Below, in pieces: positions 12,667-24,232 of a stretch of DNA of 64,000 nucleotides (position 1 is the stretch's first letter; every line of letters starts with the position of its first letter). Origin of the DNA: Agroathelia rolfsii (taxonomy: Eukaryota > Basidiomycota > Agaricomycetes > Amylocorticiales > Amylocorticiaceae). The position numbers were made by a program, and so were the translations under genes. The notes beneath the pieces are model-generated. The model made no database searches and had not been told where the DNA came from. It saw nothing but the letters and a program-made list of their open reading frames with translations. Where the stretch lies: NCBI GenBank assembly GCA_018343915.1, contig JABRWF010000004.1, positions 744,001 through 808,000 of the forward strand. The letters are read 5' to 3'.

Positions 12667-13336
12667 TCAGTGCTCGTTACCATTAAGCATGGTAACGTCC
12701 ATCGATTGGGTGGGCGGCTTTGAGCCGGAGGATGAGGCGGGAGCCCTTGATAGATCAACAGGAATGGGCGGCAGGGGGGCAGTCGGCGCCGGCTTTGAGG
12801 GAGGAGCGAAGAATTTCAGGCCACGCTTAGAACTGTGACAGGATTAATCAGAAAACACGGAACCACTGAATTCAAGGAGAAAAGAAATACCGAATATGAC
12901 CAATACCAGACAAAGTGGCACTCCTCAGACGACCAACGAATCCGGTGCTTGTCGGGCCTCCAGTCATTGCGACGACAGAGCCCGCACGACTGCGGGCGGC
13001 AGACGAGGCAGAACGATTGGGTGATTTGACACCAGGCATAGGAGCCGCCGCAGGAGTAAGGCTGCTGCGACGCTTCCTCAACTTAGGCTGGCTGCTGCCC
13101 TTGGTGGTTGTCGGCGGCGGCACATTGACATTGACCGAGAATGCAGGACCAAGAGGAGGGTGCGGCGAAGAGTCCGCTTGTTCGGGGAGCTTGGTGTCGA
13201 TTGGGGAATACTCGGAAGGGTCACCAGAGCCAGAAGATATTGAAGATGTCGAAACATCCAGACGCATGTTGTACTTTCCGCGCGGAGTGTGTGGCTGCAG
13301 GCCAGAGGTGAACAGAGGAGAGTAGATCGCTGCCAT
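12667..13336 (-). CDS. Ser/Pro-rich hypothetical protein
   Basis: This is a short, two-exon gene that I do not recognise. The start ATG at 13336 gives MAAIYSPLFTSGLQPHTPRG. A low-complexity Ser/Pro/Ala region with basic patches (PKLRKRRSSLTP, SSAARSRAGSVVAM) ends in LRSATLSG. A roughly 55-base intron with donor CG|GTATTT, around 12840-12890, joins this to SKRGLKFFAPPSKPAP. The stop is TGA at 12667. About 205 residues are predicted, mostly disordered, with no signal peptide or membrane segment. The RKRRSS and RSRAGS stretches look like possible phosphorylation or nuclear-localisation sites, but that is inference. The upstream region has a TATATAAAGG-like stretch at about 13381-13390 on the opposite strand. 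Confidence 0.6.
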
Positions 13337-14049
13337 GACTGAAGAGAGGTGGGTGGGATGCTTGTCGAGCAAGAAAGTGTCGTATATAAAGGAAAGGAAG
13401 TAGCAGTGGTTGGAGCAAGGAGACAAAGGGATATAGAGAAGAGTGGTTATATACTAGACACCAAGGAGACGTCCTTGGTCCGATGGTTCGAAGTTGAACT
13501 TAGATTACATAACATTAATACATCGCCCGGTCCGCATCCGGGGGACCTGCTCCTGGCGGGGTGTCAACCTGCTAAATTAGAGTGCCTTGAAAATGCTTTG
13601 ACAAGGGGCGGCTTATGGCGTGAATGTCGGAGAAAAGCACAGAACGCTAATTAAAACAATAAAGTACCTTTACTTCCGTGGCCTTGCTATGTTACCAGAC
13701 AGCCGCAGCGAGCCGCTCCCGTTTCACAAACTGCAGTCATGCCGCCACAGCGACGGCGCTCGAAATAAAGCAAGAAATGCGCATGCTACCTTCCCGATGA
13801 CCAAAAGGATGTGTGTGATGAGCTGACAACTATGGATGATGAGCGATGATCGCTTGGATGCCACTAATGGCAGTGATCGTCGTTTTGTTTCGTTGCCTCA
13901 TCAGCTTGTACTCAAAGAACTAGAGGCTGAATCATAGAAGGGGCAATGCAGTACTTTTGGTACGTCCGCCACTTTCGCTTCAGGTATAATTCTTCTGGAG
14001 CTCATCCCCTTGAATTTAGGAATAAATGTGAAGACTGGAAGTGACCCCA
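13337..14049. other. Intergenic region upstream of the duplicated F-box block
   Basis: This stretch of about 700 bases has only short, non-gene-like frames. I see no recognisable gene or mobile element in it. Confidence 0.5.
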
Positions 14050-16225
14050 AGTTATCATTGACTTTATGTAAAATTGCCCTCTCAGTCCCTGAATCTCCAT
14101 GGAAGAGTCTTGGAAGCGTCATAAAAGATCTAGGGTACACAAGAAATTGTTTCTAACTGGTAAGAAAGGTACATATAGTCAGTTGGCCCCCACATGCTCC
14201 CGCATAGGGAGTATTCTCAAAATTCTACCTATTGAATATCTTGTCAAGTATAGAAAACAATACGATATAAAGAAGATTTAGAAGACCCTTGGGGTTATAG
14301 TTTTTGCCATTTGACATTATTTCCGACATGGCTCTAATCATTAGGAACGAACCCCCTACTGGCAGCCATAGTCTAGGCCACCATGTGTTTCCATGACAGA
14401 TAACACCACTAGCCCTGATATTATATCATGTGAAATCCACAAATTCCGAATTGGCCGTCCACCGAAACAGCCAGGGAAAGTTGGCTTATTTTATAACCCT
14501 CTTCAAATGAGGCTTGGTCGATGTTTTACCCTGCAATCGTTCAAACCCGTCCAAGCATATAACCGTGCTTCCGCCTCGGTGGTGATCCTGAGCCAGGCTC
14601 AGCTCTGCTGGGCCATGGTGGTGCGCTGAGACTCTTTCGTTTAATTTCTCCATGGACTCTATGCTAGGAGATGATGCTGTATTAATTAAACGGGGTTAAG
14701 TTAGCCAAGAAATGGATGCGCACCAGATACACATAAGCCACAAAAGATCGACAAGCGTTATCCCCTGCTCGTTTATCAATGCACGGTGTAGACCGATCTG
14801 GAGGGTCACCTCGGCGATGCGTTCATCAGCGTCTGTGGCTAGACTTGCGCCAATGGGAAGGTGATCGATTAATCTGGTCGTTTTCGTCGTCGTCATCGTT
14901 TTATGTGCGGTGTTGATCTTGCTGTCCGAGTCTGGACCTGGTAGCGGAGCCGACGGGAGGGTGATATACTTCAATTTGAACTTGTGCGTGATCTCGATCC
15001 CTTCGGGGATCTGGAAGTGCACCTCAAGCTTGGGGTGCGCTTTGAGGTACTCTTTGGTGTATAACGGCGGTATATCCGCTCTTAAGGGGCGAGATGCTGC
15101 GAATATATGTATCTGTTAAGTTTTTTGCTGGCAAGAGTGACATATATATATAAACAACCCACGTATTTTCTCATCCTCAAACACAATCCAACAAGCAGGG
15201 TGATCACACTTCCTCGCATGACTAGCCAACGAGCACGCCAGATGTACATAATCGGGGATCCTATTCTGCTTTCGCGTTGTATTTTCCTTTCCTCTCGGGT
15301 GCGCTACCGGCACATTATACCCCAACGAGAGACAAGCCTTCTTGAAGAAGTCAATGCCTTGGTCGAGGTGGAGGCGCATATAGTAATGCCGGAATGTGCG
15401 GCAGGTCTGGTACAACGCGGCGTGCGAACCGAGAGAAAGGTATGCGATGAAATATTCAAATATTTCGGATGGGAGAGATGTAAAAAGTGCCACTTCATGG
15501 TGTGCTATAGTATTTTGCGATGGTTCCCTGCTTGGTTGAAAATGAGACGTGATGTTTGCAATATTCAGTCAGATCGATGCCGAAGGCTTTGGTCATGAAC
15601 AGACAATATACAACTCACTGAGCAGCTTTTTTCTTTTCGATGCGGCTAGTAAGACCTTGGAACGAGAATTTAAAAGCCATGGTTCGAGTTAGGGGAGAGA
15701 TTAGGTGCACTAGCAGTAACGAAATACAGACTCCAGGATGTTCTCCGAACATGACTAATGCATGACTAGGTATTATACATTATTGATCTTACATATCACC
15801 GGATTCGCACTGCGGCACAGCACTGGTAACAGCAAAGATAAGTATTCGCAACGTTTTTACCCTTCGAGTCATCATGAATGCATTACTCCGCATCCATAAA
15901 GGGCCTTCTAAGAAGAAGCCGCAGCAGCAGCGGCCATCAGCATCACTGAAATGAATCAGGGGGCTACCTTTTCAATGCCACGGCTCGATCAGGAGCTGAA
16001 CACTGAACTTGAATAAACAATATCGCCGGGTTCAGATACATTGAGCCTGTAAAACAAAACGCGTGCGCGGTCATGAGGGCTATAACATGCTGATAACCGA
16101 CTCCGAAATGACATCCAAGATTGAGTGGTCCATTAGAGAGTAGATAAATGCATTAGTTGACGAGGTGTGCTCAGGAAAGACAAGGATGAATTGGTGATAC
16201 TGGTGATTGCTTGAGCACTTTTAAA
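14050..16225. repeat. Tandem duplication, unit 1 (carries the intact F-box gene)
   Basis: Sequence in this block recurs about 2.2 kb further right in the same orientation. Clear anchors are CCACAAATTCCGAATTGGCC at 14437 and again at 16668, TTTCTCCATGGACTC near 14645 and 16876, and GACAAGGATGA near 16178 and 18439. The spacing between matched anchors stays at 2.2-2.3 kb throughout, so this is a head-to-tail segmental duplication. Divergence is substantial, so it is not recent. Edges are approximate. Confidence 0.8.
14696..15680 (-). CDS. F-box domain protein
   Basis: This is probably the substrate-receptor part of an SCF ubiquitin ligase, in an Agaricomycete-type expanded F-box family. The start ATG at 15680 has an ACCATGG context and gives MAFKFSFQGLTSRIEKKKAA. 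An intron of about 90 bases follows. Exon 2 carries the F-box (VALFTSLPSEIFEYFIAYLS, then HAALYQTCRTFRHYYM) and a region with GYNVPVAHPRG and HARKCDHPACWIVFEDEKI. The last exon has FQIPEGIEITHKFKLKYITL and LINEQGITLVDLLWLMCIW, ending at 14696. There are no recognisable LRR or WD repeats. It appears intact, unlike its neighbour at 16940-17856. The target is unknown. Confidence 0.72.
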
Positions 16226-16379
16226 CATTGAAACGTCTAACCCAGGGTTTGTCTCAATGTCAAGTGTTTCAAAACTCGACGTCAGCAAGTTCAGTTCCAC
16301 ATAATAGCTTTCACGTGATCGGAGGCGGCCCTCATTTTGGGCTTGAAATTGGATGATCGTCGTTGGATCGTCGTCTCTC

Positions 16380-18475
16380 TGCTTGGTGTGAAACCGTCCT
16401 CTCAGCAAATTTCAGCCTTTACATGTCCATGGGAGCGAGGAGACATAAAAATCTATAGTACACAAGAAATTGAATTGTTTCTGGCTGGTAAGAGGAGTGC
16501 ATATAATCAGGTCGTCACGGTCCACCCACTGGCAAACTCCCGCATACTAGTGTGAATCATTCTCAGAATTCTATCCTCATCCAATATAAAACACAGTAAT
16601 AGCTCAGAAGACCCTTAATGCTATACCTTGACTGACAAGGTCGTTATTTCTATCCTCGCAACGGACCACAAATTCCGAATTGGCCATCCATCCAAAGAAT
16701 CAGGGAAACTCAATCTGTTTTACAATCCTCTTCAAATGGGGCGTCGTCGACGTCCCACCACATAAATTCTCGAACCCATCCAGGATCATTACCGCGCCTC
16801 ACCTCGATGGTGACCTTGAGCTAGGCTTACCAGCTCTACTGGGCCATGGAAATACGTCAGGGTTCTTTCGTTTAGTTTCTCCATGGACTCCATGCTCAGA
16901 GGTAATATAATTATTATATATTAATTAAAAGACACCAGCTTAGCGAAAAATAAATGCGCACCAAATACACATGAGCCATAAATGATCGAGAAGCGTTATC
17001 CCCTGCTCATTCACCAGAGCGCGGGGCAAGCCGATCTGGAGGGTCACCTCGGCGACGCGGTAATTGGCGCATGTAACTAGGCTTGCGCCGATGAAGAGGT
17101 GATCAATTAATCTCGTCGCATTCGTTTTGGGATCGATGTTGCTACTGTTGTTGTCGCGGTCTAATTCTAATGAGGCCAGCGCGGAAGGGTGATGTACTTC
17201 AACTTGAACTTTTGCACAATCTCAATTCCTTCTGGAATCTGAAATTGCATTTCGAGCCTAGGGCGCATCTTGAGGTATTCTTCGGCGTATAATGTGAGAT
17301 ACTGTATTTTTTGTATGATTAATTTGTGTATCACCATCAGAGAAAAAAACGATTCACGTATTTTCTCATCCTCAAACACAGCCTGACAAGCAAGCTGATC
17401 GCACATCCTCGTATGACTAGCCAACAGCTTGAAGCACGCTAGATGTACCTAGTGTGGAATACTAATCTACTTTCGCGGTGTATTTCCCCTCCCTCTTGGA
17501 TGTACTACAGGTAGATTATACCCCAACGAGAGACAAGCCTTTCGATGTTTCGATCATCATGAAAATTCATATAGTAAGACCGGAATGTGCGGCAGGTCTG
17601 GTGCAACGTAGCATACGAGCCAGGGGAGAGGTGCGCCACGATATGCTCTAGTATATCGGGTGAGATGGATGTAAAAAGCAACAAAGCGCTATCTGCAGTG
17701 GTATTTTGAGGAAGCTCTTGATAAGTCGGAAGGGAGAAGATAATAGTTGCGTATTTGCTCAGGTTGGTACAATGTCTTGTCATGAGGGGTAGCTCACTGA
17801 GCAGCCTTTTTCTTCCCGATGTTCGCGAGTCCATCGAGCGATAATTTAAATTCCACAAATCAAGTCAAGGCGAGAAACTGGATCCACGAGTAGCGATGAA
17901 AGAGAGGTCCAGGGTAACCCTTATACTGTCTGTTATATACTGTGCGTCTTGTGTATCCTCATCGGTGCGTCTGAGTCAATATCAGCGCAGTGTGCCAGCA
18001 GAACATTGGCGTGAAAGAGGAGGGGGGGGGGGGGGGCTAGGGGGGAGAGCGATAGAGGAGGCGCGCAAGGCTTGAATTTCTGTATCATTCATGCATTGCG
18101 GAACCGCAGAGGTGAGCCATCTTGGGGTGTCACTGCCGTCTGATTTTGAGATCCCTGAGATGAGTCAAGGGGAAGGGAGTTCTGTACGCATAAATGGAAG
18201 ATTATCGTGTGCTACACTGCAGCTCTATCTTGAGTGAGCTGTGTCTGGATAGACACATAACCATAACGGCTCCTCCTCCAGCTCCAGTACCACTGAGTGT
18301 AGGTACACTGGAGCCATAAAACAAAGCGCGCACTGTGACAGTCATGGTCATGATACACAGGTTGCTAAGCGTAAAGTGGTATCCAAGGTAACCTATCAGA
18401 GGATACGTGATGTCATTGATCAACGAGACATGCTCGTAAGAGACAAGGATGACTCGACAATTGGTCAAGCACTTA
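16380..18475. repeat. Tandem duplication, unit 2 (carries the decayed F-box copy)
   Basis: This is the second copy of the 2.2-kb block described at 14050-16225, in the same orientation. It keeps the same order of non-coding and coding anchors. It also contains a G-run of 16 at about 18021-18036 that unit 1 lacks. Confidence 0.8.
16940..17856 (-). pseudogene. F-box gene copy, decayed
   Basis: This is the duplicate of the F-box gene at 14696-15680. Homologous stretches are LFTSISPDILEHIVAHLS, TLHQTCRTFRSYYM, CDQLACQAVFEDEKI and FQIPEGIEIVQKFKLKYITL. The expected start codon is GTG instead of ATG (17854-17856). In the exon after GYNLPVVHPRG two in-frame TAG codons appear (near 17470 and 17450). 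The reading frame slips just after KYITLP, reaching a stop at about 17167, whereas the other frame continues with INEQG-type C-terminal sequence to 16940. Several independent lesions make it a pseudogene rather than an annotation problem. Confidence 0.82.
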
Positions 18476-18702
18476 TCTTCGCAATGCCCGAGTCATATAC
18501 ATGACTGATGTATCCCGCCCTGAGATTGACCATCAATCAGAATCATATTGGGTGATCAATAAAGAGGCCAGAAACGTCCTCCAGGATAGGGCAAGATACG
18601 AGAGAAAATGAAAGGGGGACAGGAACAATATTTCATGATGGATTCCAAACAAGGGTCTATACGAACGCGACAATAATGGTGAGAAAAAAAAAACGGATCG
18701 AT
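18476..18702. other. Short spacer between the F-box duplication and GatA
   Basis: I see no gene here. The GatA stop codon follows immediately at 18703. Confidence 0.5.
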
Positions 18703-20683
18703 TTATTGTGGATCGAGACCCTTGACAATCTCCTCGACCTCCCTTCCAACCCTAGCCACGACCTTGTCGCATCCCCACTGGCCGACGATGCTAGCGCCCA
18801 CAGGCCCTTGCCATCCACCGTCCTCGTGTTTTTCATGCTCACTCGCCATGCCGATGGGCACGCTCATAGCGGGCACTCCTGCAAGTGATGCAGGCACGGT
18901 GAGCACGTCCTGCGTATAAGCTGCCAAACCGTCGACAGTATCTTCTGCCAACCGAGGCGCGGGTCCGATAGCTGTTGGGTGAAGGAGGACGTCTACGCCT
19001 TCCGATTCGTCTTCAGGGTTTATCGAGTACGGAGCAGGTGTCCCGGATGAATGGACAAGAAGCCGGGGCGCCCTGAAAACGACATCGAAATCGGCTCGTA
19101 CTCTCAGACGGATGCGTTGTGCTTGGAGGTAGTAATTGTCAAATGCGCTGGTAGTGGAAAAAGGTCAGTATATGTTATGCGTCGAAAGAAGCAGATATGC
19201 AAAAGAGCCTTACTCGGCTGAAAGTGCGTATGTCCCAAGCAAGAGTCTCTTCTTGACTTCTTTGCCAAACCCGGCCGAACGTGTGTGGGCGTATACATCG
19301 GCGGTGTTGGTAAGTAGGCTACCTGGCGGTGGTGCTACACGTGATCCTATGTGAATTAAGATAAAAATGTAGTTCGTAAGCGAAATTTCACGATGGATAG
19401 TAAGAAAAACAACTTGCCGTATCTCACACCATCAAATCGAGCGAGGTTGCTGCTGGCTTCGGCACTGGCGAGGACGTAGTAAGCGCTGAGTGCACGTTTG
19501 GTTGCCGGCAAGCTGACACTCTGCAATTGGGCGCCTTTCGCTTTCAAAGCTGCTAAAACCCGCCTAAGAGGGGTGACTGAGTGAGATGAAAGGGTGGATG
19601 GGAAGTATTCCTGTGTGTAGAGCCGAAGGTTAGAGTTGAGTCAAAAGTTCCAGATTCGTATCTTTCTTACGAGGGGTATGCCAATGCGCAAACCGCGAAG
19701 AGGTTGTGATGAAGTCGCGGAACTGTCGAGTTTTTGTAAGGTTGACTGGACAAGCTGCGTAGCGGCGGAACGTATATGGGCGGGAGCGGATGTGGGATCA
19801 CGCGAGTCAGGCGAAGATGTGCATAATATGTCTATGTCTGCAAGTTAGTCCCGAATGATGAAGAGACTTGATAAAGGTGTCGTACCAAAGACTGAATCTA
19901 CGGTCGAGACATCCTTGCCGACAATCCCTACGCAATCCAGGCTGTCTGCGAATGAAATAAGGCCATACCTACAAGCAGCATGTAAGTCGATGCCAAGTAC
20001 AAGCGTGATACTACACTAACCGACTCAAAAGGCCATAAGATGGCTTCAGGCCTACAACGCCGCAGTAAGCTGCAGGCAGGCGCGTAGAGCCGCCCGTGTC
20101 GGACGCGAGTGCACTGAAGGCGCGTCAGTTAAAGGCACGACATCGGGCGTACGAAAACATGCAACTCACGCGTCGCATAGTCCAGCAGCGACGGCAGCAG
20201 CACTTCCACCTGAGCTCCCTCCTGCAGATCTGGGTTCGTTCTCTTCAGAATGTGGATTGATTACTGGGCCGTAGATGGTATGTGTATTGGCTGAACTAGC
20301 ACACGAGACCAGTCAAAAATCATACAGAGAATAAAGCTATGGGTCAATTACCCCATTCCAAACTCATCACAGTTTGTTGTGCCAGCTATGTGGACACCAT
20401 TGGAATGTAGGAGATCTACAACGGTCGCAGCATACGGGGATGTGTAGCCTGTATGCAATCGATGTTGAGTTGCCGCTGTGCCTGGGATGTATAGGTAAAA
20501 GATAGACCCGCCTTGGAGAATTGCAGAAGCGCACGTAGTCGGCCATGTTCCAGTGCATATATTGTCCTTGATGGCGACCGATAGCTGGCCCGTTGTAGCC
20601 TGCAGCGAGGGCGAGTGGACGAGTGCGTTTGTGCGAGTGTGGAATAGTCGACGAGCAAGCATTTGCTTCAGAGACAGAGGCAT
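18703..20683 (-). CDS. HER2: Glutamyl-tRNA(Gln) amidotransferase subunit A, mitochondrial
   Basis: This subunit is the amidase of the mitochondrial GatAB-type complex, which converts Glu-tRNA(Gln) to Gln-tRNA(Gln). The start ATG at 20683 gives [20 protein letters not shown], a plausible presequence. Amidase-signature residues are in place: the catalytic Lys in [12 protein letters not shown], the Ser of [14 protein letters not shown] and the cis-Ser region [18 protein letters not shown] with [12 protein letters not shown]. The C-terminus has [12 protein letters not shown] and [11 protein letters not shown], with the stop at 18703. Many small introns interrupt it. A general amidase is the alternative, but the [10 protein letters not shown] motif favours GatA. 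Its start codon is only 32 bases from that of the divergent carrier gene. Confidence 0.88.
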
Positions 20684-20715
20684 TCAAACTCCGGCGGCAA
20701 GTCCTTGCATCGACC

Positions 20716-21928
20716 ATGTCCACGGCCAGTACCTCGTCTTCGTCCTCTCCCTCTCCTACCCTCGTCCCCACCTCTCCAGAGTCAGACAGCATGGTACAAT
20801 CAGCAGTCCAAAAGCCCGCCCCTGCGCCCTGGCAACACTTCGTATCTGGAGGGTGAGTCCATCATCACCCAACTTGGCTCCTATGTCTCTCTATAATATT
20901 ATTGCATATAGTCTCGGCGGCATGTGTGGTGCCATCGTCACCTCCCCCTTCGACGTCGTCAAAACTCGCCTACAGTCCAGTCTGTTTAAGGAGGCTGCAC
21001 ATGTGCACGTAGGCTCTGTAGCGACCGTAGGGGCGGGTGTGGGAGCAGCAACGCTGCCTGGACCGTCCGCCAGGCCAGGCAACCTGCTTTATAATTTTGT
21101 GGAGACGGGCAAAATACTCAGGTAAGCTACATATATGCTCTGTCTATGCCCTTTTCGCGTTATCTGATGCGACTATCTACAGGGACATCTATCGCAACGA
21201 GTCCCCAAGAGCACTATTCAAAGGCTTGGGGCCTACGCTCGTCGGCGTCATCCCTGCCCGATCCATCAACTTCTTCACGTACGGCAACGGCAAGCAGTTC
21301 ATCGCGAACCACTTCAACCATGGCGTCGAGAACTCGTACGTCCATCTCGCCGCTGCCGCATGCGCAGGCGTCGCAACCAGCACGGCGACGAATCCTATTT
21401 GGGTCGTGAAGACGAGGCTTCAGCTCGCCGTCTCGCGCGACGGCAGCCGATCTGCCGGTGTGCTCAAAACCATCACGGATATTGTCAAAAAAGAGGGCGT
21501 GACGGGCTTTTACAAGGGCCTGAGTGCATCGTACCTTGGTGTGACGGAGGGTACGATCCAATGGGTGCTGTACGAGCGTCTGAAGCGACTGTCAGCGTCC
21601 AGTGGATCGCCTAGCATTGAATGGCTGGGCATGCTGGGAAGTGCTGGTACAGCGAAATGTGTTGCGAGTCTGATAACATATCCCCACGAGGTGAGTGGAT
21701 ATGATACTGCAGCCTTGACAAATCCTGATGTTGTGATAGGTTCTGCGCACAAGGCTACGGCAGCCGGGCAACAAGTACAATGGTCTCCTCCAGACACTAA
21801 AATTAGTTCTGAAGGAGGAGGGTGCTGCGGCCCTGTATGGTGGTCTCAGTGCCCACCTGATGCGTGTTGTTCCCAACGCGGCTGTCATGTACTCCATCTA
21901 TGAGGGCATTCTGCGTTGGGGCCACTAG
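20716..21928 (+). CDS. RIM2: Mitochondrial carrier, Rim2-type (pyrimidine nucleotide) transporter
   Basis: This is an inner-membrane solute carrier with three homologous repeats of about 100 residues. The signature sequences are SPFDVVKTRLQ, NPIWVVKTRLQ and YPHEVLRTRLR. Tryptophan in place of the acidic residue in the second repeat (PIW) is typical of the subgroup that includes yeast Rim2 and the NAD/FAD carriers. Rim2 is my best reading because of the long insert after repeat-1 helix 1 (about 20990-21110) and GLGPTLVGVIPARSINFFTYGNGK. The N-terminus (MSTASTSSSSSPSPT) is Ser-rich. The start ATG is at 20716 and the stop TAG ends at 21928. There are about four introns. The transported substrate should be treated as inferred. 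Confidence 0.87.
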
Positions 21929-22459
21929 ACCCACCTTTTTTTTCCCCCGCATTTCCTTGACGTATTTTCTCTGGTTATTGCTCCTTCACCCACTCTCTTA
22001 ATATGTACTTTACACCGTCCTTATAGTTGCCTTTCGCTACACAACCTAGTCTTCTGCACACGCTTTATACATACACCTCGCCCAACCCACCGCTCATCAT
22101 GCCCATCTGACGCTCTCTCATTGCATGCACGCACGCACACCCATACACACCTAGCACCGACTTATACAGCGTACACTACCTTATGCACCATATATATAAA
22201 AATTGACTGCCCCCGAAAGATACTCGTGTTTTTGATACGAATCAGCCGATGGCCTCAGTGAGGAAATGAACCGGGGAGGAATGGCTCCATGGAGTCGACT
22301 AAGCAGTGCCTGTCGCTTAGCACGAATCCTATATTGCTTGACCCTGGCACGGAAATTGTCTTGCACCACTTCCTGGTCCACCACCACCATCCCCTCCCTC
22401 CCTCCTCCTCCTTCTCTACGCCTTCACGACTTCCTCTCATTCACCTCCCAGCGAACAAG
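21929..22459. other. Intergenic region upstream of the desaturase
   Basis: This 530-base spacer carries the 3' region of the carrier gene and the promoter of the desaturase. Long C/T-rich blocks just before the desaturase ATG (22380-22450) resemble fungal CT boxes. I see no further gene. Confidence 0.5.
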
Positions 22460-24232
22460 ATGGCTCCCACCACCGTCGCTGGCGCCGATGGCTCGTTGTC
22501 CATTAAGCAAAAGACGTTCAGCCCTCCACAGCTGACCGTCAAAGACTGTCTCTCTTCTATCCCGTACGTGTCAATGGAGAAAAAAAAAATTGTCCATTCT
22601 TACTGACCTGTCATGATTTTTCAGAGCCCACTGCTTTGAGCGCTCGGCTCTCAGGTCCTCGACCTACATGTACGTCCTCTATTTAAGCGCGCTTACACAT
22701 GGTAGCTCAAGTAGCATCCTTCCTCACCAGTGTGTGGGACCTGTTTGTGATCGGATGCATCTTCAAGGGTACCAAGTACCTCGAGACATTCATCACCCCA
22801 GCCAACATCCCCAACGCACACTTGCTCACCTTCACCTGGGTCGCGCTCTGGGCGTTCTACAGCTTCTTCACGGGCTTGTTCGCTACCGGCCTCTGGGTCA
22901 TCGCGCACGAATGTGGACATCAGGCGTTTAGCGAGAGCAAGACAGTTAACAACGCTGTCGGATGGGTTTTGCACTCTGCGTATGTCATTTTTCTTTTCTT
23001 CCCCCCCCCCCCTTAAAATATTGAAACTGACGTGTCTAAAACGCGATATATGCAGCCTCGGCGTACCCTACCACTCCTGGCGCATCACCCACGCCAAGCA
23101 CCATGCTTCTACGGCCCACTTGACGCAGGACCAGGTGTTTGTGCCCAAGACGCGCTCGCAGCTCGGTCTCCCACCTCTCGACCCGGCCAAGGAGGATGTG
23201 TATGGTGGTAGCGTGTCCAAGGAGGTCATGAACGAGCTGCGTGAGGCTCTCGGTGATTCGCCCATTGGTGCACTGCTCGGTGCTGCTAGCTACTTGGTGC
23301 GTGCTTTTATTTGTATTGGAAGTTGAGTTTTAAGGTTGTTAATGGTGCCTTTTCTATTGCTTTAAAAATAGCTTGTCGGATGGCCCATGTACCTTATTCG
23401 CAACGCCTCTGGCCAGCGTCGCTATCCTCGCTTCACCAACCGTATGTTGCGTTTTGAAGTAAATTCAAAATATTGAGAAAAACTAATCAATATTTTCTTA
23501 CAGACTTCAAGCCCACTGCCGTCATGTTTGCCCCTCACCAATACTCGTCTATTGTCATCTCCGACATCGGCATTCTTATCTGGTTGGCTGCCATTGTTGG
23601 TTTCAGCCGTCACTATGACTTCGCGACTGTTCTCCGTGTCTACCTGATTCCTTACCTCTGGTAAGCGTCTTCCATCTTATCGTGCTTGACAGATATTCTC
23701 AACCATTTCGATAGGGTTAACCACTGGCTTGTGCTTATCACCTTCCTTCAACACACCGACCCTCTCCTCCCCCACTACCGCGCCCCCGAATTCACCTTCA
23801 CGCGTGGTGCTCTCTCCACCCTCGACCGCAACCTACTCGGTGACCTCGGCCGTCTTGCTGGTGCCCTCGGTGCTCACGCTACTCACGGTATCTCTGAGAC
23901 CCACGTGCTCCACCATGTCTGCAGCAAGATCCCCCACTACCACGCTTGGGAGGCCACCGATGCACTCAGGCGCACGACTGAGGCTGCTGGCTTGCAACTC
24001 CGTGGTGCTGCTGGTGGATGGGCTGAGGTCTACCGTGTGTTCAAGGAGTGCAAGGTATGCAGATTTTAATTATTATTATTGATTGAGAGCATCAATCACT
24101 AACCGATGCTTTGTTCCTTAGTTTGTTGAGGATGAAGGCGACGTTGTGTTCTACAAGAACTCCGTCGGTCTCGCCCAGGTTCGCCCTGTGGTTCCTGAGA
24201 ACAACGACTCCGGTGTCGAGGTCGACCAGTAG
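22460..24232 (+). CDS. Delta-12 fatty acid desaturase (oleate to linoleate), FAD2-like
   Basis: This is an ER membrane di-iron desaturase that makes linoleic acid. The start ATG is at 22460 (MAPTTVAGADGSLSIKQKTF) and the stop TAG ends at 24232. Three histidine boxes are intact: AHECGHQAFSESKT (about 22905), ITHAKHHASTAH (about 23087) and SETHVLHHVCSKIPHYHAW (about 23897). Hydrophobic stretches suiting membrane helices flank them. Introns interrupt it at least six times; one contains a 12-C run (about 23001-23012). The join between ALRSSTYM (exon 2) and VAQVASFLTSVWDLF is odd. No GT-AG intron in correct phase connects them, only a 31-base segment (22670-22700). Otherwise the length and motifs are normal for a functional FAD2. 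Confidence 0.9.
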
